Assembly (NCBI GenBank): GCA_905480055.1
Contig: CAJQOW010000223.1
Location: 1-5,912 of the forward strand
Reading direction: 5' to 3'
Length of the DNA: 5,912 bases
Origin: an uncultured Acidimicrobiia bacterium
GTDB lineage: Bacteria > Actinomycetota > Acidimicrobiia > UBA5794
Under the pieces are notes generated by a model that saw only the letters and a program-made list of their open reading frames with translations, searched no databases and was not told the DNA's origin. Positions 5,753 to 5,912 of this stretch are shown here, one piece after another (the stretch's first letter is position 1; the number at the start of each line of letters is the position of its first letter). A program made the position numbers and the translations under genes.

Positions 5753-5912
5753 GTGGTCATCACCCCGGAGCAGATTTCCGCGCTCGTCGCAATCGGATTC
5801 AGCGGATTCAGGCGCAAGTTTCGGTCAGCGACCAGTCGTGCACCTGCACGATTCGAGTCGAGGGACTGGACATCGATGCAGCGAGACGTGCTCGACCGTA
5901 TCGACGCCTACG
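5753..5912 (+). CDS. aceK: Probable isocitrate dehydrogenase kinase/phosphatase, N-terminal fragment (runs off window)
   Basis: AceK phosphorylates and dephosphorylates isocitrate dehydrogenase, switching carbon between the TCA cycle and the glyoxylate bypass. Only 53 residues are visible. They resemble the AceK N-terminus as I remember it from E. coli: an alpha-helical stretch with I-x-x-x-I-x-GF (8-16 here), then F at 23, T at 27, A at 30 or 32, and the strongest block RFESRDWTSMQ at 33-43, matching RFEQADWHAVQ, followed by RIDAY at 49-53, matching RIHLY. This region belongs to the regulatory domain; the kinase/phosphatase core lies beyond the window. GTG 5753, 20 nt after the prs stop, is the only reasonable start upstream of the similarity, giving VVITPEQISALV; no clear Shine-Dalgarno precedes it. 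The frame stays open through the window edge. It is not rplY or pth, the usual neighbours of prs. The call is from memory of the family, without a search. Confidence 0.72.
   Translation, partial: MVITPEQISALVAIGFSGFRRKFRSATSRAPARFESRDWTSMQRDVLDRIDAY

Noticed and set aside
5733..5912. rplY (ribosomal protein L25/Ctc) or pth expected after prs
   Set aside because: The visible residues show no L25 or peptidyl-tRNA hydrolase motif; the DW/RI spacing fits AceK much better.

Overview
The window is a dense, single-strand (+) stretch of housekeeping genes from a high-GC bacterium, most probably an actinobacterium. The order metG-tatD-rsmA-ispE-(tRNA-Gln)-glmU-prs is a well-known conserved neighbourhood of Actinobacteria and, in a more interrupted form, Firmicutes. 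G+C looks to be in the low 60s percent by eye, with GTG starts and C/G-ending codons. The genus cannot be fixed from sequence alone. Absence of rpfB between tatD and rsmA argues against Streptomyces or Mycobacterium, and a deep-branching actinobacterial lineage such as Acidimicrobiia is a guess.

Region 1 (1-3229) holds the 3' part of metG (methionyl-tRNA synthetase), then tatD (metal-dependent DNase/hydrolase), rsmA (16S rRNA dimethyladenosine transferase) and ispE (CDP-methylerythritol kinase of the MEP isoprenoid pathway). The junctions are extremely tight: 8 nt between metG and tatD, then overlaps of 8 nt and 4 nt. This points to one translationally coupled operon serving translation, nucleic-acid maintenance and isoprenoid precursor synthesis.

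Region 2 (3230-3381) is the only real gap. It carries a tRNA-Gln (anticodon TTG, CCA not encoded), a weak candidate promoter in front of it, and no visible terminator between the tRNA and the next gene.

Region 3 (3382-5732) holds glmU (bifunctional UDP-GlcNAc synthesis, feeding the cell wall) and prs (PRPP synthase, feeding nucleotides, His and Trp). They overlap by one base and are probably co-transcribed, possibly with the tRNA.

Region 4 (5733-5912) has a 20-nt spacer with short inverted and direct repeats. An open frame then runs off the window, and its 53 residues look like the N-terminus of isocitrate dehydrogenase kinase/phosphatase (AceK). That is the most unexpected feature, because rplY and pth usually follow glmU-prs. 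I see no mobile elements, CRISPR arrays, phage genes or novel multi-gene system; apart from the AceK-like start the region is ordinary core genome.
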